Assembly (NCBI RefSeq): GCF_000739915.1
Contig: NZ_BBJT01000022.1
Coordinates: forward strand, 1-59,696
Reading direction: 5' to 3'
Length of the DNA stretch: 59,696 bases
Source of the DNA: Paenibacillus chitinolyticus NBRC 15660
Lineage (GTDB): Bacteria > Bacillota > Bacilli > Paenibacillales > NBRC-103111
Below the pieces are notes generated by a model. It made no database searches, was not told the DNA's origin, and saw only the letters and a program-made list of their open reading frames with translations. Position 1 is the first letter of the stretch. Every line of letters begins with the position of its first letter. This document shows positions 9,039-18,601 of this stretch, piece by piece. The position numbers and the translations under genes were made by a program.

Positions 9039-10085
9039 ATGAAATGGATTCAATGGATTATTGCCGTCTTAGGTGGTGCGCTCGGTTACGGGTGGAGTGA
9101 TGCCATTATTCAATTATCGGGAATCAACGGTGGAACGGTTGCGGATTACACGGCAGCTGGAGCGGGATTTATCGGGATGTTTATCGTGTCATGGATAGGC
9201 ATGGGCCTTATTTTAAGACTGGTGCAGCGTGGAGAAAACAGCTTATCGCAAATGCCCGCTTCCGATCTTCTTCCTGCCGCATTCGGTACGATCGTGGGGC
9301 TGCTTGCAGCCGTGCTGGTATTCCCGGCGCTTGAACGGGTTCATGTAGTATTGGCGGGTATGGCTACCGTTCTTCTGGCCTTCATGGGCGGGCGGATCGG
9401 CTACGGCAAGAGCGAGGAAATCTTCGAACTTCTGAGCAGCCGGAAAGACGGGGGAAGCGGCAAAGGAAAAATGCCGGAAGAACACAAGATCCTCGATACG
9501 AGCGTGATCATAGACGGACGCATTGCGGACATTTGCAAAACGGGGTTTATTGAAGGAACGCTGGTTATTCCGGAATTCGTCCTTGAGGAGCTGCAGCATA
9601 TCGCGGATTCTTCCGATTTGCTCAAACGTAATCGCGGCAGGCGCGGATTGGATATTTTAAATAAAATTCAGAAGGAACTTGACGTGAAAGTTCTTATCTA
9701 TGAAGGCGACTTCGAAGAAATTTCCGAGGTGGACAGCAAGCTTATCCGGCTCGCCAAGGTGCTTCAAGGCAAAGTGATCACCAACGATTACAACTTGAAC
9801 AAGGTCTGTGAACTCCAGGGCGTATCCGTTCTGAACATCAACGACTTGGCGAATGCCGTGAAACCGGTGGTACTCCCCGGTGAAGAGATTCTGGTTCAGG
9901 TCATCAAGGACGGCAAAGAGCATGGACAAGGAGTAGCGTATTTGGATGACGGAACCATGATCGTCGTTGAAGGCGGCCGGGACTTTATCGGCTCCCTGCT
10001 TGAAGTAATGGTTACCAGTGTCCTTCAAACGTCAGCGGGACGAATGATCTTCGCGAAGCCCAAGCTCTTGGAAAAAGCGCAATAA
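9039..10085 (+). CDS. PIN/TRAM domain membrane protein (YacL family)
   Basis: Predicted membrane-anchored PIN-domain ribonuclease-like protein with a TRAM RNA-binding domain. Four hydrophobic stretches fill residues 1-120; a soluble PIN domain begins near 150 with the acidic site residues Asp153 and Asp159 (ILDTSVIIDG) and a later TNDYNLN motif; the C-terminal TRAM domain is about 285-345. Length of 348 aa matches B. subtilis YacL, which has the same neighbours (disA upstream, ispD downstream). Targets are not established. The RBS GGAGGTG is 10 nt before ATG. No convincing promoter was found in the 160-nt gap upstream. Confidence 0.9.
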   Translation: MKWIQWIIAVLGGALGYGWSDAIIQLSGINGGTVADYTAAGAGFIGMFIVSWIGMGLILRLVQRGENSLSQMPASDLLPAAFGTIVGLLAAVLVFPALERVHVVLAGMATVLLAFMGGRIGYGKSEEIFELLSSRKDGGSGKGKMPEEHKILDTSVIIDGRIADICKTGFIEGTLVIPEFVLEELQHIADSSDLLKRNRGRRGLDILNKIQKELDVKVLIYEGDFEEISEVDSKLIRLAKVLQGKVITNDYNLNKVCELQGVSVLNINDLANAVKPVVLPGEEILVQVIKDGKEHGQGVAYLDDGTMIVVEGGRDFIGSLLEVMVTSVLQTSAGRMIFAKPKLLEKAQ

Positions 10086-10190
10086 AGGGTTATCATAGGG
10101 AGAGTATTTCGCTGGGGCTGCAGCTAGGCACGTTAAAGCAGAGGAAAAAGGCTGCAGCAGCAAAACCCGGTGGTAACCGGAGGTATGCAG

Positions 10191-10886
10191 GTGAATAAAG
10201 TCGGCGTCATCGTCGTTGCGGCAGGCAGAGGTTCACGAATGCGGACGGCGGAAAGCAAACAATATCTGGAGCTGGCGGGCAAGCCGATTTTGGTACATAC
10301 GCTGGAACTCTTCGAGAAGATGGCCCGTATCGACTCCGTCGTGCTTGTGACCGGGGAAGCGGACGTCCCGCGCTGCGAATCGTATGCCGCCCGCTACGGG
10401 CTGCATAAAGTCAGCCGGGTCATAGCCGGCGGTGCGGAACGGCAGGACTCCGTCCGGTCGGGACTGGAGGCGCTTGGCGCGGAAACGCAGTGGGTGCTTG
10501 TCCATGACGGCGTCCGCCCGCTCGTTACCGAAGAGCAGGTAGGCGCCTGTCTGGACAAAGCCATAGATACGGGTGCAGCCGTGCTGGCCGTTCCCGTTAA
10601 AGACACGATCAAGGTCGTGAGTGAGGATGGCCAGATCATGTCCACACCCGACCGCAAAAGCTTGTGGGCGATCCAAACGCCGCAGGCTTTTCGGTTTTCT
10701 CTTTTAAAAGAAGCGCATGAGGAGGCAATCCGAGACGGATTCCTTGGCACAGACGATGCCATGCTTGTCGAACGGGCGGGGCATACGGTGCATGTCGTCG
10801 AAGGGGATTATGCCAATATCAAAATCACTACCCCCGAAGATCTGCCATGGGCGGAATGGTTGTTAGGCAACAGGAGAGGAGAATAG
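10191..10886 (+). CDS. ispD: 2-C-methyl-D-erythritol 4-phosphate cytidylyltransferase
   Basis: Third step of the MEP isoprenoid pathway: CTP plus MEP gives CDP-ME. The N-terminal nucleotide-binding loop [14 protein letters not shown] and IQTPQAF are family signatures. GTG 10191 is chosen as start since GGAGG (10179-10183) sits 7 nt before it; ATG 10185 would be only 1 nt from the RBS. The resulting 231 aa fits the B. subtilis protein (232). The next step, IspF, is encoded 4 nt downstream, so the two are translated from one message. Confidence 0.94.
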   Translation: MNKVGVIVVAAGRGSRMRTAESKQYLELAGKPILVHTLELFEKMARIDSVVLVTGEADVPRCESYAARYGLHKVSRVIAGGAERQDSVRSGLEALGAETQWVLVHDGVRPLVTEEQVGACLDKAIDTGAAVLAVPVKDTIKVVSEDGQIMSTPDRKSLWAIQTPQAFRFSLLKEAHEEAIRDGFLGTDDAMLVERAGHTVHVVEGDYANIKITTPEDLPWAEWLLGNRRGE

Positions 10887-10890
10887 ACGG

Positions 10891-11376
10891 ATGATTCGAG
10901 TAGGACAAGGATTTGATGTGCATCAGTTGGCGGAGGGCCGCCCGTGTATTATCGGAGGCGTTACGATTCCGTATGAAAAGGGACTGCTGGGGCACTCGGA
11001 TGCGGATGTGCTGCTTCACGCGATTACCGACGCCATACTGGGGGCGCTGGGTTTGGGCGATATCGGCAAGCATTTCCCGGATACGGCTGCCGAATTCAAG
11101 GATGCGGACAGCCTGGTGCTGTTGAAGCGGGTCTGGGCCCTGGCCAAAGAACGCGGGTACCGGCTCGGCAACGTGGATTCCACCATCATCGCCCAGAAGC
11201 CCAAAATGGCCCCGTATATTCCGCAAATGGCGGAAATTATTGCCCGGGCGCTGGATGCGGAACTGGAGCAGGTGAACGTAAAAGCGACCACTACGGAGCA
11301 GCTCGGCTTTACCGGAAGAGGCGAAGGAATCGCGGCGCAGTCGGTTGTTTGTTTGATAAAAGGTGTGCTATCATAA
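10891..11376 (+). CDS. ispF: 2-C-methyl-D-erythritol 2,4-cyclodiphosphate synthase
   Basis: Cyclises CDP-ME 2-phosphate to MEcPP in the MEP pathway; a trimer binding divalent metal. Metal ligands are visible in GFDVH (Asp9, His11) and LLHAITDA (His43), and the C-terminal [13 protein letters not shown] motif is intact. At 161 aa it has normal length. Four nt separate it from ispD, implying translational coupling. Confidence 0.96.
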   Translation: MIRVGQGFDVHQLAEGRPCIIGGVTIPYEKGLLGHSDADVLLHAITDAILGALGLGDIGKHFPDTAAEFKDADSLVLLKRVWALAKERGYRLGNVDSTIIAQKPKMAPYIPQMAEIIARALDAELEQVNVKATTTEQLGFTGRGEGIAAQSVVCLIKGVLS

Positions 11377-11427
11377 ATTATTATTTCAAAGGATCCCGCA
11401 AGGGAAAACGGAAGAGAGGCTAATACC

Positions 11428-12885
11428 ATGAGTACCCCACTCCGCGTACGTTACGCACCGAGTCCGACCGGACATCTTCATATCGGTGGAGCCCGTACCG
11501 CTTTATTCGATTATTTGCTTGCCCGTAAAAACGGCGGCCAATTCGTGGTCCGCTTCGAAGATACAGACCAGACTCGTCATGTCGAGTCCGGTGTACAGAA
11601 TCAGCTGGACGGCTTAAGCTGGCTTGGGCTGAATTGGGACGAATCCGTCGATATCGGCGGGCCGTACGCCCCTTACCGTCAGATGGAACGTCTGGGCTTG
11701 TACCAGCCGTTTATCGATCAGCTGCTGAGCGAGCGGAACGCGTATCCCTGCTACTGCACCGAGCAGGAGCTCGAGCGCGAACGGGAAGAGCAGGAAGCGC
11801 GCGGAGAAACTCCGCAGTATTCGGGAAGATGCCGCCGCCACCTGACCGCCGAGCAGAAGGCGGAGTTCGAAGCGGAAGGGCGCAAGCCTTCTGTCCGGTT
11901 CCATGTACCGAAGGATAAGATTATCGCATTTAAAGATAAAGTACGTGAAGAAGTCGAATTCGAAACGAACGGAATCGGCGACTTTATCATCGTCCGTCCC
12001 GACGGAATTCCGACCTACAACTTTGCCGTTGTACTGGATGACCACCTTATGAAAATCTCCCTCGTCATCCGGGGCGAGGAGCATTTGACGAATACACCGC
12101 GTCAGATCATGCTGTATGAGGCGCTCGGCCTGCCGGTCCCGGATTTCGCGCATCTTTCGCTGATCCTCAACCCGGACCGCAAAAAAATGAGCAAGCGCGA
12201 CGAGTCCATCATTCAATTCGTACAACAATACAGCGAATTGGGTTATCTGCCGGAAGCGGTCGTGAATTTCATCGCTTTGCTGGGCTGGTCTCCCGGAGGC
12301 GAAGTGGAGATGTTCACACTGGAAGAGCTTGTGGAACAGTTCGATCTGGACCGTGTTTCCAAAAGCCCGGCCGTCTTCGATATGGACAAGCTTAACTGGA
12401 TGAACAATCATTACATCAAACAGGCACCGCTCGAAAGAATCGCCGGACTGGCTGTTCCTCATCTTCAAAAAGCGGGGCTTATACCGGCGGAACTCTCGGA
12501 AGACCAGCAGCGCTGGGCGACCGAACTCGTCGGCTTGTATCAGGAACAGCTTCGTTACGCTGCGGAGATCGTAGATCTCGCCGAGCTGTTCTTCCGCGAA
12601 AAGCTGGCTTTCGACGATGAAGCGGCCGCGCTGCTTGCCGAAGAGCATGTGCCGGCCGTGGTGCAAAGCTTCTTGAAACAGGTGGAAGCGGCCGATAGTC
12701 TGGCGCCGGAAAATGTGCAGAAGCTGCTTAAAGCCGTGCAAGCGGAAACCGGCTATAAGGGCAAACAGCTCTTTATGTCCATCCGTGTAGCTTTGACGGG
12801 ACAGATGCACGGAAGAGACCTGAACATGACCATCCATCTGCTGGGCCGCGAAAAAGTGCAGGAACGGCTTCGCGCCTTATTGTAA
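11428..12885 (+). CDS. gltX: Glutamyl-tRNA synthetase
   Basis: Charges tRNA-Glu with glutamate; in most Firmicutes this enzyme also misacylates tRNA-Gln for later amidation by GatCAB. Class I signatures: HIGG (18-21) within [13 protein letters not shown], and KMSKR near 254-258. The 485-aa length is typical. ATG has AGAGAGG upstream. As in Bacillus it precedes cysE-cysS; its stop codon overlaps the -35 of the cysE T-box promoter. Confidence 0.96.
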   Translation: MSTPLRVRYAPSPTGHLHIGGARTALFDYLLARKNGGQFVVRFEDTDQTRHVESGVQNQLDGLSWLGLNWDESVDIGGPYAPYRQMERLGLYQPFIDQLLSERNAYPCYCTEQELEREREEQEARGETPQYSGRCRRHLTAEQKAEFEAEGRKPSVRFHVPKDKIIAFKDKVREEVEFETNGIGDFIIVRPDGIPTYNFAVVLDDHLMKISLVIRGEEHLTNTPRQIMLYEALGLPVPDFAHLSLILNPDRKKMSKRDESIIQFVQQYSELGYLPEAVVNFIALLGWSPGGEVEMFTLEELVEQFDLDRVSKSPAVFDMDKLNWMNNHYIKQAPLERIAGLAVPHLQKAGLIPAELSEDQQRWATELVGLYQEQLRYAAEIVDLAELFFREKLAFDDEAAALLAEEHVPAVVQSFLKQVEAADSLAPENVQKLLKAVQAETGYKGKQLFMSIRVALTGQMHGRDLNMTIHLLGREKVQERLRALL

Positions 12886-12908
12886 AGCTGTCTCTTTTGA
12901 GCTATACT
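12880..12908 (+). promoter_or_regulatory. Sigma-A promoter of cysE-cysS
   Basis: TTGTAA (12880-12885, overlapping the gltX stop) and TATACT (12903-12908) have 17-nt spacing. It drives the T-box leader that follows. Confidence 0.75.
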
Positions 12909-12914
12909 GATACC

Positions 12915-13201
12915 AACTTTATACGTTTATGAACAGCGCCGAACAGGAGAGTACCCATAAGACGGAATCTCCAGAGAGGATAACCGAGCGGTAACCCGCT
13001 GGGCTGAAAGTTATCCGATCCCTTTATGAGGAAATGCACCTGTGAGCTGCTGCGCCGAATGATGGCTTACGCCTCTGTAGGTTCAGTCGGGTCGTACCCG
13101 TTAACAACGCAGAGTTGGGAGACTTCACAGTCACCAAGCAGAGTGGAACCGCGATTATACGCCTCTGCAGCCTTATGGCTGCGGAGGCTTTTTAATTTTT
13201 T
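12915..13201 (+). promoter_or_regulatory. T-box riboswitch, cysteine-specific
   Basis: Leader RNA that senses uncharged tRNA-Cys and controls cysE-cysS by antitermination. Stem I is closed by CAGC/GCTG and CAGG/CCTG pairs and carries the AGTA loop-E element (12950-12953) opposite GAA; the specifier codon TGC (Cys) is at 13035-13037, followed by A. The T-box AGAGTGGAACCGCG lies at 13140-13153; its TGGA bulge would pair with the acceptor end UCCA, which fits the U73 discriminator known for tRNA-Cys. The terminator is at 13161-13188 plus T tract, and CTCT in its 5' arm can pair with AGAG of the T-box to form the antiterminator. Confidence 0.93.
13161..13201 (+). terminator. T-box terminator hairpin
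   Basis: A 12-bp stem (13161-13172 with 13177-13188, loop TTAT, one U-G pair) is followed by TTTTTAATTTTTT. It is the off-state terminator of the cysteine T-box. Confidence 0.92.
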
Positions 13202-13258
13202 CCAGGAGCAGTTGGTAGGAGCTAAACATCCCAGAAACGAATAAGAAGGTGATGAACC

Positions 13259-13930
13259 TTGTGGAAAACCATACGTTCTGATATAAAAGCCGTCTTCGAC
13301 AATGATCCTGCCGCCCGAAGCTGGTTCGAGGTTGTGTTTACTTATTCCGGGCTCCATGCCATTTGGGCGCACCGGGTTGCTCACTGGTTGTATACCCGCA
13401 AACTGTTTGCGGCGGCACGTATCATTTCGCAGTTCAGCCGCTTTATGACTGGCATCGAAATCCACCCGGGAGCCACAATCGGCGAAAGGCTGTTTATTGA
13501 TCACGGGATGGGGGTAGTGATTGGCGAAACGTGCGAAATCGGCAATGACGTTATTCTTTATCAGGGAGTCACCCTCGGCGGAACGGGAAAAGAGAAAGGC
13601 AAACGGCACCCGACGATCGGCAGCAAGGTGGTTATCTCCTCCGGGGCCAAGATCCTGGGTTCTTTCAAAGTGGGAGACAATGCGATGATCGGCGCGAATG
13701 CGGTCGTGCTTAAGGAAGTTCCCGCGAACTCTACGGTAGTGGGCATTCCCGGAAAAATTGTGAAAAGGGACGGAATCCGGGTTAACCGGCTGGATCACGG
13801 CAACGTGCCCGATCCGGTACTTGATCTTTGCCGCACTTTACAGGTGCAAATCGACGAATTAAGGGAACAATTAGAAGAAGAGAAGATCAAGAATGGAGGC
13901 GTTAGGGAGCATGACACTCAGAATGTTTAA
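13259..13930 (+). CDS. cysE: Serine O-acetyltransferase
   Basis: Makes O-acetylserine from serine and acetyl-CoA, the committed step of cysteine synthesis. The 223-aa protein has an N-terminal helical region and a left-handed beta-helix C-terminal domain built of hexapeptide repeats ([17 protein letters not shown], then IGETCEIGN). The start is TTG at 13259 with an AAGGTGAT-type RBS; an ATG at 13252 is out of frame. Overlaps cysS by 20 nt. Controlled by the Cys T-box, so supply rises when tRNA-Cys is uncharged. Confidence 0.94.
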   Translation: MWKTIRSDIKAVFDNDPAARSWFEVVFTYSGLHAIWAHRVAHWLYTRKLFAAARIISQFSRFMTGIEIHPGATIGERLFIDHGMGVVIGETCEIGNDVILYQGVTLGGTGKEKGKRHPTIGSKVVISSGAKILGSFKVGDNAMIGANAVVLKEVPANSTVVGIPGKIVKRDGIRVNRLDHGNVPDPVLDLCRTLQVQIDELREQLEEEKIKNGGVREHDTQNV

Positions 13931-15308
13931 TACGATGACAAGAGAAAAAGAAGAATTTAAACCTCTTGAACCGGGCAAGGTGAAAATGTATGTGTGCGGC
14001 CCGACCGTATATAACTATATTCATATCGGCAACGGACGCCCGGCGATTTTCTTCGATGTCGTCCGCCGCTATTTAACCTATGTCGGTTACGAAGTGACCT
14101 ACGTGGTGAACTTTACCGACGTGGACGATAAGCTGATCCGCAAAGCGGAAGAAACAGGGGAAACCGTGCAGGAGCTGGCCGACCGTTTTATCGCCGCCTA
14201 TATGGAAGATATGAAAACCCTCCGCATCGAGCCGGCCACGATTCATCCGCGGGTAACGGACAACATGGAGATCATCATCACCTTCATTAATTCGCTGGTG
14301 CAGCAGGGCTTTGCTTACGAGAATGGCGGAGACGTCTATTACCGGACCTCCCGTTTCAAAGAGTACGGAAAACTGTCTCATCAGAATCTGGATGAGCTTC
14401 AGTACGGAATCCGCATCGAAGTGGATGAGCGCAAGGAAAATCCGCAGGATTTCGTTCTTTGGAAAGCGGCGAAACCGGGCGAGGTGTTCTGGTCCAGTCC
14501 CTGGGGCAACGGTCGTCCGGGTTGGCACATCGAATGCTCCGCTCTGGTGCACAAGTACCTGGGAGAGTCGATCGACATTCACGGCGGCGGCGTAGACCTC
14601 ACGTTCCCGCATCATGAGTGCGAGATTGCCCAGACGGAAGCCATTACGGGCAAGCCGATGGCGAAATACTGGCTCCACAACGAATTCCTCAATATCGATA
14701 ACGAAAAAATGTCCAAATCCCTCGGCAACGGGGTATTGATCAGAGAGATCGCCAAAAAGATCAAACCGGAGACGCTCCGCTTTTTCATGCTGTCCTCCCA
14801 TTACCGGAATCCGCTTAATTTCAGCGAAGACGGGTTAACGCAAGCGGGCAACGGATTGGACCGTATCCAGAATTGTGTGACCAACCTGAAGCACCGTCTC
14901 GGCATCGCTCAGGAAGATGCGTTGGACGATCAGGTTGAGGCGCGCGTGAAAGAAATCGAAGCCCAGTTTATTTCGAAAATGGACGACGATTTTAACACTC
15001 CGGATGCGATTACCGCCGTTTTCGATCTCGTCACGGAGGCTAATCGTGTGCTGCAGCAGGAGCGGGTATCCGCGGCTACACTCAGACTGATTATGGGACG
15101 CTTCCGCAACTTCGATTCCGTACTCGGCATTCTGGCAAGAGAAGAAGATGAACTGCTCGACGAAGAAATCGAGGGACTGATTGAAGAGCGCAACGAAGCG
15201 AGACGGGCGAAAAACTGGGCGCGCGCCGATGAAATCCGCGACCTGCTTACCGAGAAGGGTATCTACCTCGAAGATACACCGCAGGGTATCCGTTGGCGCC
15301 GGAAATGA
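13911..15308 (+). CDS. cysS: Cysteinyl-tRNA synthetase
   Basis: Charges tRNA-Cys, closing the loop sensed by the upstream T-box. Class I motifs HIGN (38-41) and KMSKS (about 266-270); zinc ligands Cys29, the Cys in WHIECS and the HHECE motif are present. 465 aa is normal. ATG 13911 is preferred over ATG 13893 because GGAGG at 13895-13899 precedes it and the resulting N-terminus matches the family. It overlaps cysE and ends in an ATGA overlap with mrnC. Confidence 0.96.
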   Translation: MTLRMFNTMTREKEEFKPLEPGKVKMYVCGPTVYNYIHIGNGRPAIFFDVVRRYLTYVGYEVTYVVNFTDVDDKLIRKAEETGETVQELADRFIAAYMEDMKTLRIEPATIHPRVTDNMEIIITFINSLVQQGFAYENGGDVYYRTSRFKEYGKLSHQNLDELQYGIRIEVDERKENPQDFVLWKAAKPGEVFWSSPWGNGRPGWHIECSALVHKYLGESIDIHGGGVDLTFPHHECEIAQTEAITGKPMAKYWLHNEFLNIDNEKMSKSLGNGVLIREIAKKIKPETLRFFMLSSHYRNPLNFSEDGLTQAGNGLDRIQNCVTNLKHRLGIAQEDALDDQVEARVKEIEAQFISKMDDDFNTPDAITAVFDLVTEANRVLQQERVSAATLRLIMGRFRNFDSVLGILAREEDELLDEEIEGLIEERNEARRAKNWARADEIRDLLTEKGIYLEDTPQGIRWRRK

Positions 15309-15886
15309 ACCTTACCGATAAGTTGAATGCACAGCTGTTCCGGTACCCGCCTTCCCAGAAGCCGGAACTGCTTAATCCGCTGGTCCTTGCTTATGTAGGG
15401 GATGCCGTCTATGAAATGTTTATCCGTCAGTACGTCATCTCCATGCCCAGCCAGCGTCCCAACCACCTGCACCGCACCGCTACGCGCTACGTTTCGGCCA
15501 AAGCGCAGTCGAAGGCCTTGCTGGCGCTGCTGCCTCTTCTTACGGAGGAAGAAACGGACATCGTCAAGCGCGGACGCAACGCCAAATCAGGCTCGACTGC
15601 CAAAAATGCGGATGTGCTGGAATACCGGCACAGCACCGCATTCGAATCCCTGATCGGCTATTTGTACTATAAGCAGGCATACGAGCGCCTGAACTATATC
15701 ATGGAAGCCTCGCTGGCGCCGGAGAAAATTACGGCTCTCGCGGCTTCGGAATCCGAAGCCGGTCCCGCTTCGAATCAACCGGGCGGTACGGATGCCGGCA
15801 CCGGAAGGGTTCAAGCCGACGCTTCCGAAGAGCCGGAGGCAGCCGGAGCAGATCCGGAAGCGCCGTCCGATGCACACAAACTTTAA
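15305..15886 (+). CDS. mrnC: Mini-ribonuclease III
   Basis: Dimeric double-strand RNase lacking the dsRNA-binding domain; in B. subtilis it matures 23S rRNA ends. The RNase III catalytic residues are visible: Asp33 in [10 protein letters not shown] and Glu114 in [10 protein letters not shown]. The start overlaps the cysS stop (ATGA). The catalytic core ends near residue 145; the remaining roughly 48 residues are rich in Ala, Glu, Gly and Pro and look disordered, making the protein (193 aa) longer than B. subtilis MrnC (about 143). Confidence 0.93.
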   Translation: MNLTDKLNAQLFRYPPSQKPELLNPLVLAYVGDAVYEMFIRQYVISMPSQRPNHLHRTATRYVSAKAQSKALLALLPLLTEEETDIVKRGRNAKSGSTAKNADVLEYRHSTAFESLIGYLYYKQAYERLNYIMEASLAPEKITALAASESEAGPASNQPGGTDAGTGRVQADASEEPEAAGADPEAPSDAHKL

Positions 15887-15912
15887 GCAGAATCATTATA
15901 GGAGGCACGACC

Positions 15913-16650
15913 ATGGAAGAATACATCGGCGGTAAACACTCGGTGCTCGAAGCGCTGCGCTCCGGCCGCACCATTCACAAAATATGGCTGAGCGAGTCCG
16001 CCCAGAAGCAGCTGGCCCAGCCCGTTGCCGCGGAAGCCAAGAAGCTTGGCGTCATCGTGCAGACAGCCGACAAGCGCAAGCTCGATCAGCTTGCTCCGGA
16101 TTTGCAGCACCAAGGCGTCGTTGCCCAGGTGGCGGCATACGATTACGCCAGTGTGGATGACATCCTGGCGCGCGCCGAGCGCAAAGGAGAGGATCCGTTC
16201 ATTCTGATCCTCGACGAAATCGAAGATCCGCATAATCTCGGATCCATTCTCCGTACAGCGGACTGCACCGGCGTGCACGGCGTCATCATCCCTAAGCGGC
16301 GCTCCGTCGGCTTGACCGCAACCGTCTCGAAGACATCCGCGGGAGCGGTGGAGTATGTGCCCGTAGCCCGCGTGACGAATATTTCCCAGACTATCGGCGA
16401 TCTGAAAGAACGCGGTGTCTGGGTAGCGGGCACGGACGTGACTGCGGCCGACGACGTATACCGCAGCAATTTTAAAATGCCGCTGGCTCTGGTCATCGGC
16501 AACGAAGGCCGAGGAGTCGGTCGCCTGATCAAAGAATCGTGCGATTTTCTCGTGAAGCTGCCGATGCATGGACGCGTGAATTCGCTCAATGCATCCGTAG
16601 CCGCGGGAGTACTGATGTACGAGGTAGTCAGACAACGTACTACGGGATAG
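15913..16650 (+). CDS. rlmB: 23S rRNA (guanosine-2'-O-)-methyltransferase RlmB family
   Basis: SpoU/TrmH-family 2'-O-methyltransferase. An N-terminal substrate-binding domain (YIGGKHSVLEAL, 4-15) is followed by a knotted SAM-binding domain with motif 1 around DEIEDPHNLGSILRTA, motif 2 NEGRGV and motif 3 LPMHGRVNSLNASVAAGVL. 245 aa. RBS AGGAGG is 9 nt from the ATG. Lies between mrnC and yacP as in Bacillus. The exact rRNA target is inferred from family and context. Confidence 0.92.
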   Translation: MEEYIGGKHSVLEALRSGRTIHKIWLSESAQKQLAQPVAAEAKKLGVIVQTADKRKLDQLAPDLQHQGVVAQVAAYDYASVDDILARAERKGEDPFILILDEIEDPHNLGSILRTADCTGVHGVIIPKRRSVGLTATVSKTSAGAVEYVPVARVTNISQTIGDLKERGVWVAGTDVTAADDVYRSNFKMPLALVIGNEGRGVGRLIKESCDFLVKLPMHGRVNSLNASVAAGVLMYEVVRQRTTG

Positions 16651-16656
16651 CCTCGT

Positions 16657-17169
16657 ATGAAAGAATTCCTGATTGTGGACGGCTACAATATTATCGGGGC
16701 CTGGCCCGAACTGAAGCAGCTGCGCGACCGCAGTTTGGAAGAGGCGAGGGACAGGCTCATCACCATATTGGCGGAATACCAGTCTTTTTCCGGCGTGAAG
16801 GTTTATCTGGTTTTTGACGCGTACCAGGTCCCGGGACTGGGCAAAACATACGTGCAGAGCAGACTCAGCGTTCTGTATACGAAAGAGAAGGAAACGGCCG
16901 ACGAACTGATCGAGCGTCTCGTTACCGAGCTGACCGGCCGGCGCCGCCAGATTTACGTGGCGACCTCCGATATGACCGAGCAGCATGTGATTTTCGGCAA
17001 AGGGGCGCTCCGTCTCCCGGCTTCCGAACTTTTCGTCAAAATTAAACAGAGCCGCACGGAGGTCCGCAAACGTATCCGGGAAGAGGCCGAGAGCGGCCGA
17101 AACACCTTTGACAGCAAGCTGAATGAGGAAATGAGGGAGATCTTCGAGAGATGGAGACGGGGGAAGTAA
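16657..17169 (+). CDS. rae1: NYN-domain ribosome-dependent mRNA endonuclease Rae1 (YacP)
   Basis: A PIN-like NYN nuclease; the B. subtilis orthologue cleaves certain mRNAs in the ribosomal A site in a translation-dependent way. Acidic residues near the N-terminus (LIVDGYNIIGAWPEL, 5-19) and in VFDAYQV and ATSDMTEQ form the expected active site. The C-terminus is charged and helical. 170 aa, 6 nt after rlmB, so part of the mrnC-rlmB-yacP RNA-processing unit. Confidence 0.9.
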   Translation: MKEFLIVDGYNIIGAWPELKQLRDRSLEEARDRLITILAEYQSFSGVKVYLVFDAYQVPGLGKTYVQSRLSVLYTKEKETADELIERLVTELTGRRRQIYVATSDMTEQHVIFGKGALRLPASELFVKIKQSRTEVRKRIREEAESGRNTFDSKLNEEMREIFERWRRGK

Positions 17170-17215
17170 CATCAGACACTTCTGAAAAAGTCTGGAAAAA
17201 GAATGTCCGTTTGCA

Positions 17216-17245
17216 TTGACGATGTAAGATTACATAATGTATACT
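17216..17245 (+). promoter_or_regulatory. Candidate sigma-A promoter of sigH
   Basis: TTGACG (17216-17221) and TATACT (17240-17245) are 18 nt apart; an overlapping pair TTGCAT/CATAAT (17211/17233, 16 nt) is also possible. In Bacillus sigH is controlled by AbrB and Spo0A through such a promoter; no specific operator was identified here. Confidence 0.6.
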
Positions 17246-17298
17246 TATCCTATCCTTTTTAGCAAACTTGGTAGTTTTGCAGGCCGGAGGGATTGTTG

Positions 17299-17943
17299 GT
17301 GAGTGTCGACCTCAAAGAGCTTAAAATGACTGATTACGATCTCAAGACTGACGAAGATATCGTCGACGCTGTCCATTGCGGCAACAGCGACGCGCTGGAG
17401 TATCTGATTAACAAGTATCGCAATTTTGTACGCGCTAAAGCCCGTTCGTATTTTCTCATCGGTGCTGACCGCGAAGATATCGTGCAAGAAGGCATGATCG
17501 GTTTATATAAATCGATTCGTGATTTCCGTGGAGACAAGCTATCGTCATTCAAAGCGTTTGCAGAGTTGTGCATTACGCGGCAGATCATAACGGCTATTAA
17601 AACGGCGACCCGCCAGAAGCATATCCCGCTTAACTCTTACGTTTCGCTGGACAAGCCTATCTACGACGAGGATTCGGACCGTACGCTGCTGGACGTTATT
17701 TGCGGCTCTAAGGTTACGGACCCTGAAGAACTGATTATCAATCAGGAAGAATTCAGCGGACTCGAAGACAAGATGGGCGAGATTCTGAGCGATCTGGAAC
17801 GCCGTGTGCTTATGCTCTATTTGGATGGCAGATCTTATCAGGAAATTGCGGTAGATCTGGACCGCCACGTGAAGTCGATCGACAACGCGCTGCAGCGGGT
17901 CAAACGCAAGTTGGAACGTTACTTGGAAGTACGGGATTTATAG
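17299..17943 (+). CDS. sigH: RNA polymerase sigma-H factor
   Basis: Transition-phase sigma factor that starts sporulation and competence programmes. Region 2 (NKYRNFVRAKARSYFLIGA, then DREDIVQEGMIGLYKSIRDF) is nearly identical to B. subtilis SigH, and region 4 ends in SYQEIAVDLDRHVKSIDNAL. GTG 17299 is chosen because GGAGGG (17286-17291) is 7 nt upstream; TTG 17293 and TTG 17296 would be too close. 214 aa. The N-terminal 20 residues differ from the Bacillus protein. Followed by a terminator. Confidence 0.95.
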   Translation: MSVDLKELKMTDYDLKTDEDIVDAVHCGNSDALEYLINKYRNFVRAKARSYFLIGADREDIVQEGMIGLYKSIRDFRGDKLSSFKAFAELCITRQIITAIKTATRQKHIPLNSYVSLDKPIYDEDSDRTLLDVICGSKVTDPEELIINQEEFSGLEDKMGEILSDLERRVLMLYLDGRSYQEIAVDLDRHVKSIDNALQRVKRKLERYLEVRDL

Positions 17944-17949
17944 ATGAGG

Positions 17950-17980
17950 CACCCTTTCGGTGAATGGGTGTTTTTATTTT
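17950..17980 (+). terminator. Terminator after sigH
   Basis: CACCCTTTC (17950-17958) pairs with GAATGGGTG (17962-17970) with one mismatch and loop GGT, followed by TTTTTATTTT. Confidence 0.75.
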
Positions 17981-18098
17981 TGTCGCCGGATGATAAAGGA
18001 ATTAACGTACGTTTAAGGGAATGTCGGCTGGTCGATAATGAGAAGAGAACCCGGGTCGAGAAAGGGTTTTTTGCTGTGCGCGGGGCAGGATGTTATCC

Positions 18099-18127
18099 TT
18101 GACACCCCATACCGGTTATGTTAAAGT
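18099..18127 (+). promoter_or_regulatory. Sigma-A promoter of rpmG-secE-nusG
   Basis: A perfect -35 TTGACA (18099-18104) and TAAAGT (18122-18127) are 17 nt apart, 71 nt before rpmG. Confidence 0.8.
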
Positions 18128-18198
18128 ATTGCAGGTAGCCCTATCGCTTTTTTTTTGTGCGCAAAAAAGGGTATATCCTGATACGGGAGGTGTAACAC

Positions 18199-18348
18199 AT
18201 GCGAGTTGTTATGACGCTAGCTTGCACGAACTGCAAGCAACGGAACTATACTTCCAACAAGAACAAGCGTAACCATCCAGACCGTATGGAGTTCAAGAAA
18301 TTCTGCAAATATTGCAATGAACATACCGCTCATCGCGAAACCAGATAG
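18199..18348 (+). CDS. rpmG: 50S ribosomal protein L33
   Basis: A 49-residue zinc-ribbon L33 ([19 protein letters not shown]). All four Cys ligands are present as CTNC and CKYC, so it is the zinc-containing (C+) form. GGGAGGTG lies 7 nt before the ATG. It heads the rpmG-secE-nusG unit as in B. subtilis. Too short to stand out among longer frames, but composition and motif are unmistakable. Confidence 0.95.
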   Translation: MRVVMTLACTNCKQRNYTSNKNKRNHPDRMEFKKFCKYCNEHTAHRETR

Positions 18349-18366
18349 TCTGTGGAGGTGTAGTGC

Positions 18367-18579
18367 GTGGCTTTCTTAGCTAAAATGAAGCAGGGTTTCG
18401 GCTCCTCGTTCTCGTTTTTTGGTGAAAGCTGGAGCGAACTGAAGAAGGTCAAGTGGCCAACACGCAAGGAAATGATCAGCTATACGACCGTTACCCTTGT
18501 GACGGTGGCTTTCGTGACTGTCTATTTTTTCTTGCTCGACCTGGGGATCTCTGAGTTGCTGCGGCTTGTCTTCAAATAA
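18367..18579 (+). CDS. secE: Preprotein translocase subunit SecE
   Basis: Single-spanning membrane subunit of SecYEG. 70 aa: an amphipathic helix with the conserved WSELKKVKWPTRKE segment (23-36) and one membrane segment (about 40-62). The GTG start has GGAGGTG 6 nt upstream. Small bacterial form with one transmembrane segment, as is usual in Firmicutes. Confidence 0.95.
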   Translation: MAFLAKMKQGFGSSFSFFGESWSELKKVKWPTRKEMISYTTVTLVTVAFVTVYFFLLDLGISELLRLVFK

Positions 18580-18601
18580 ATTCAGGAACTAGGTGGCAAA
18601 T

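Noticed and set aside
18048-18068. AACCC/GGGTT hairpin followed by T6 before rpmG
   Set aside because: Only 5 bp with an 11-nt loop; too weak to call a terminator beside the clearer one at 17950-17980.
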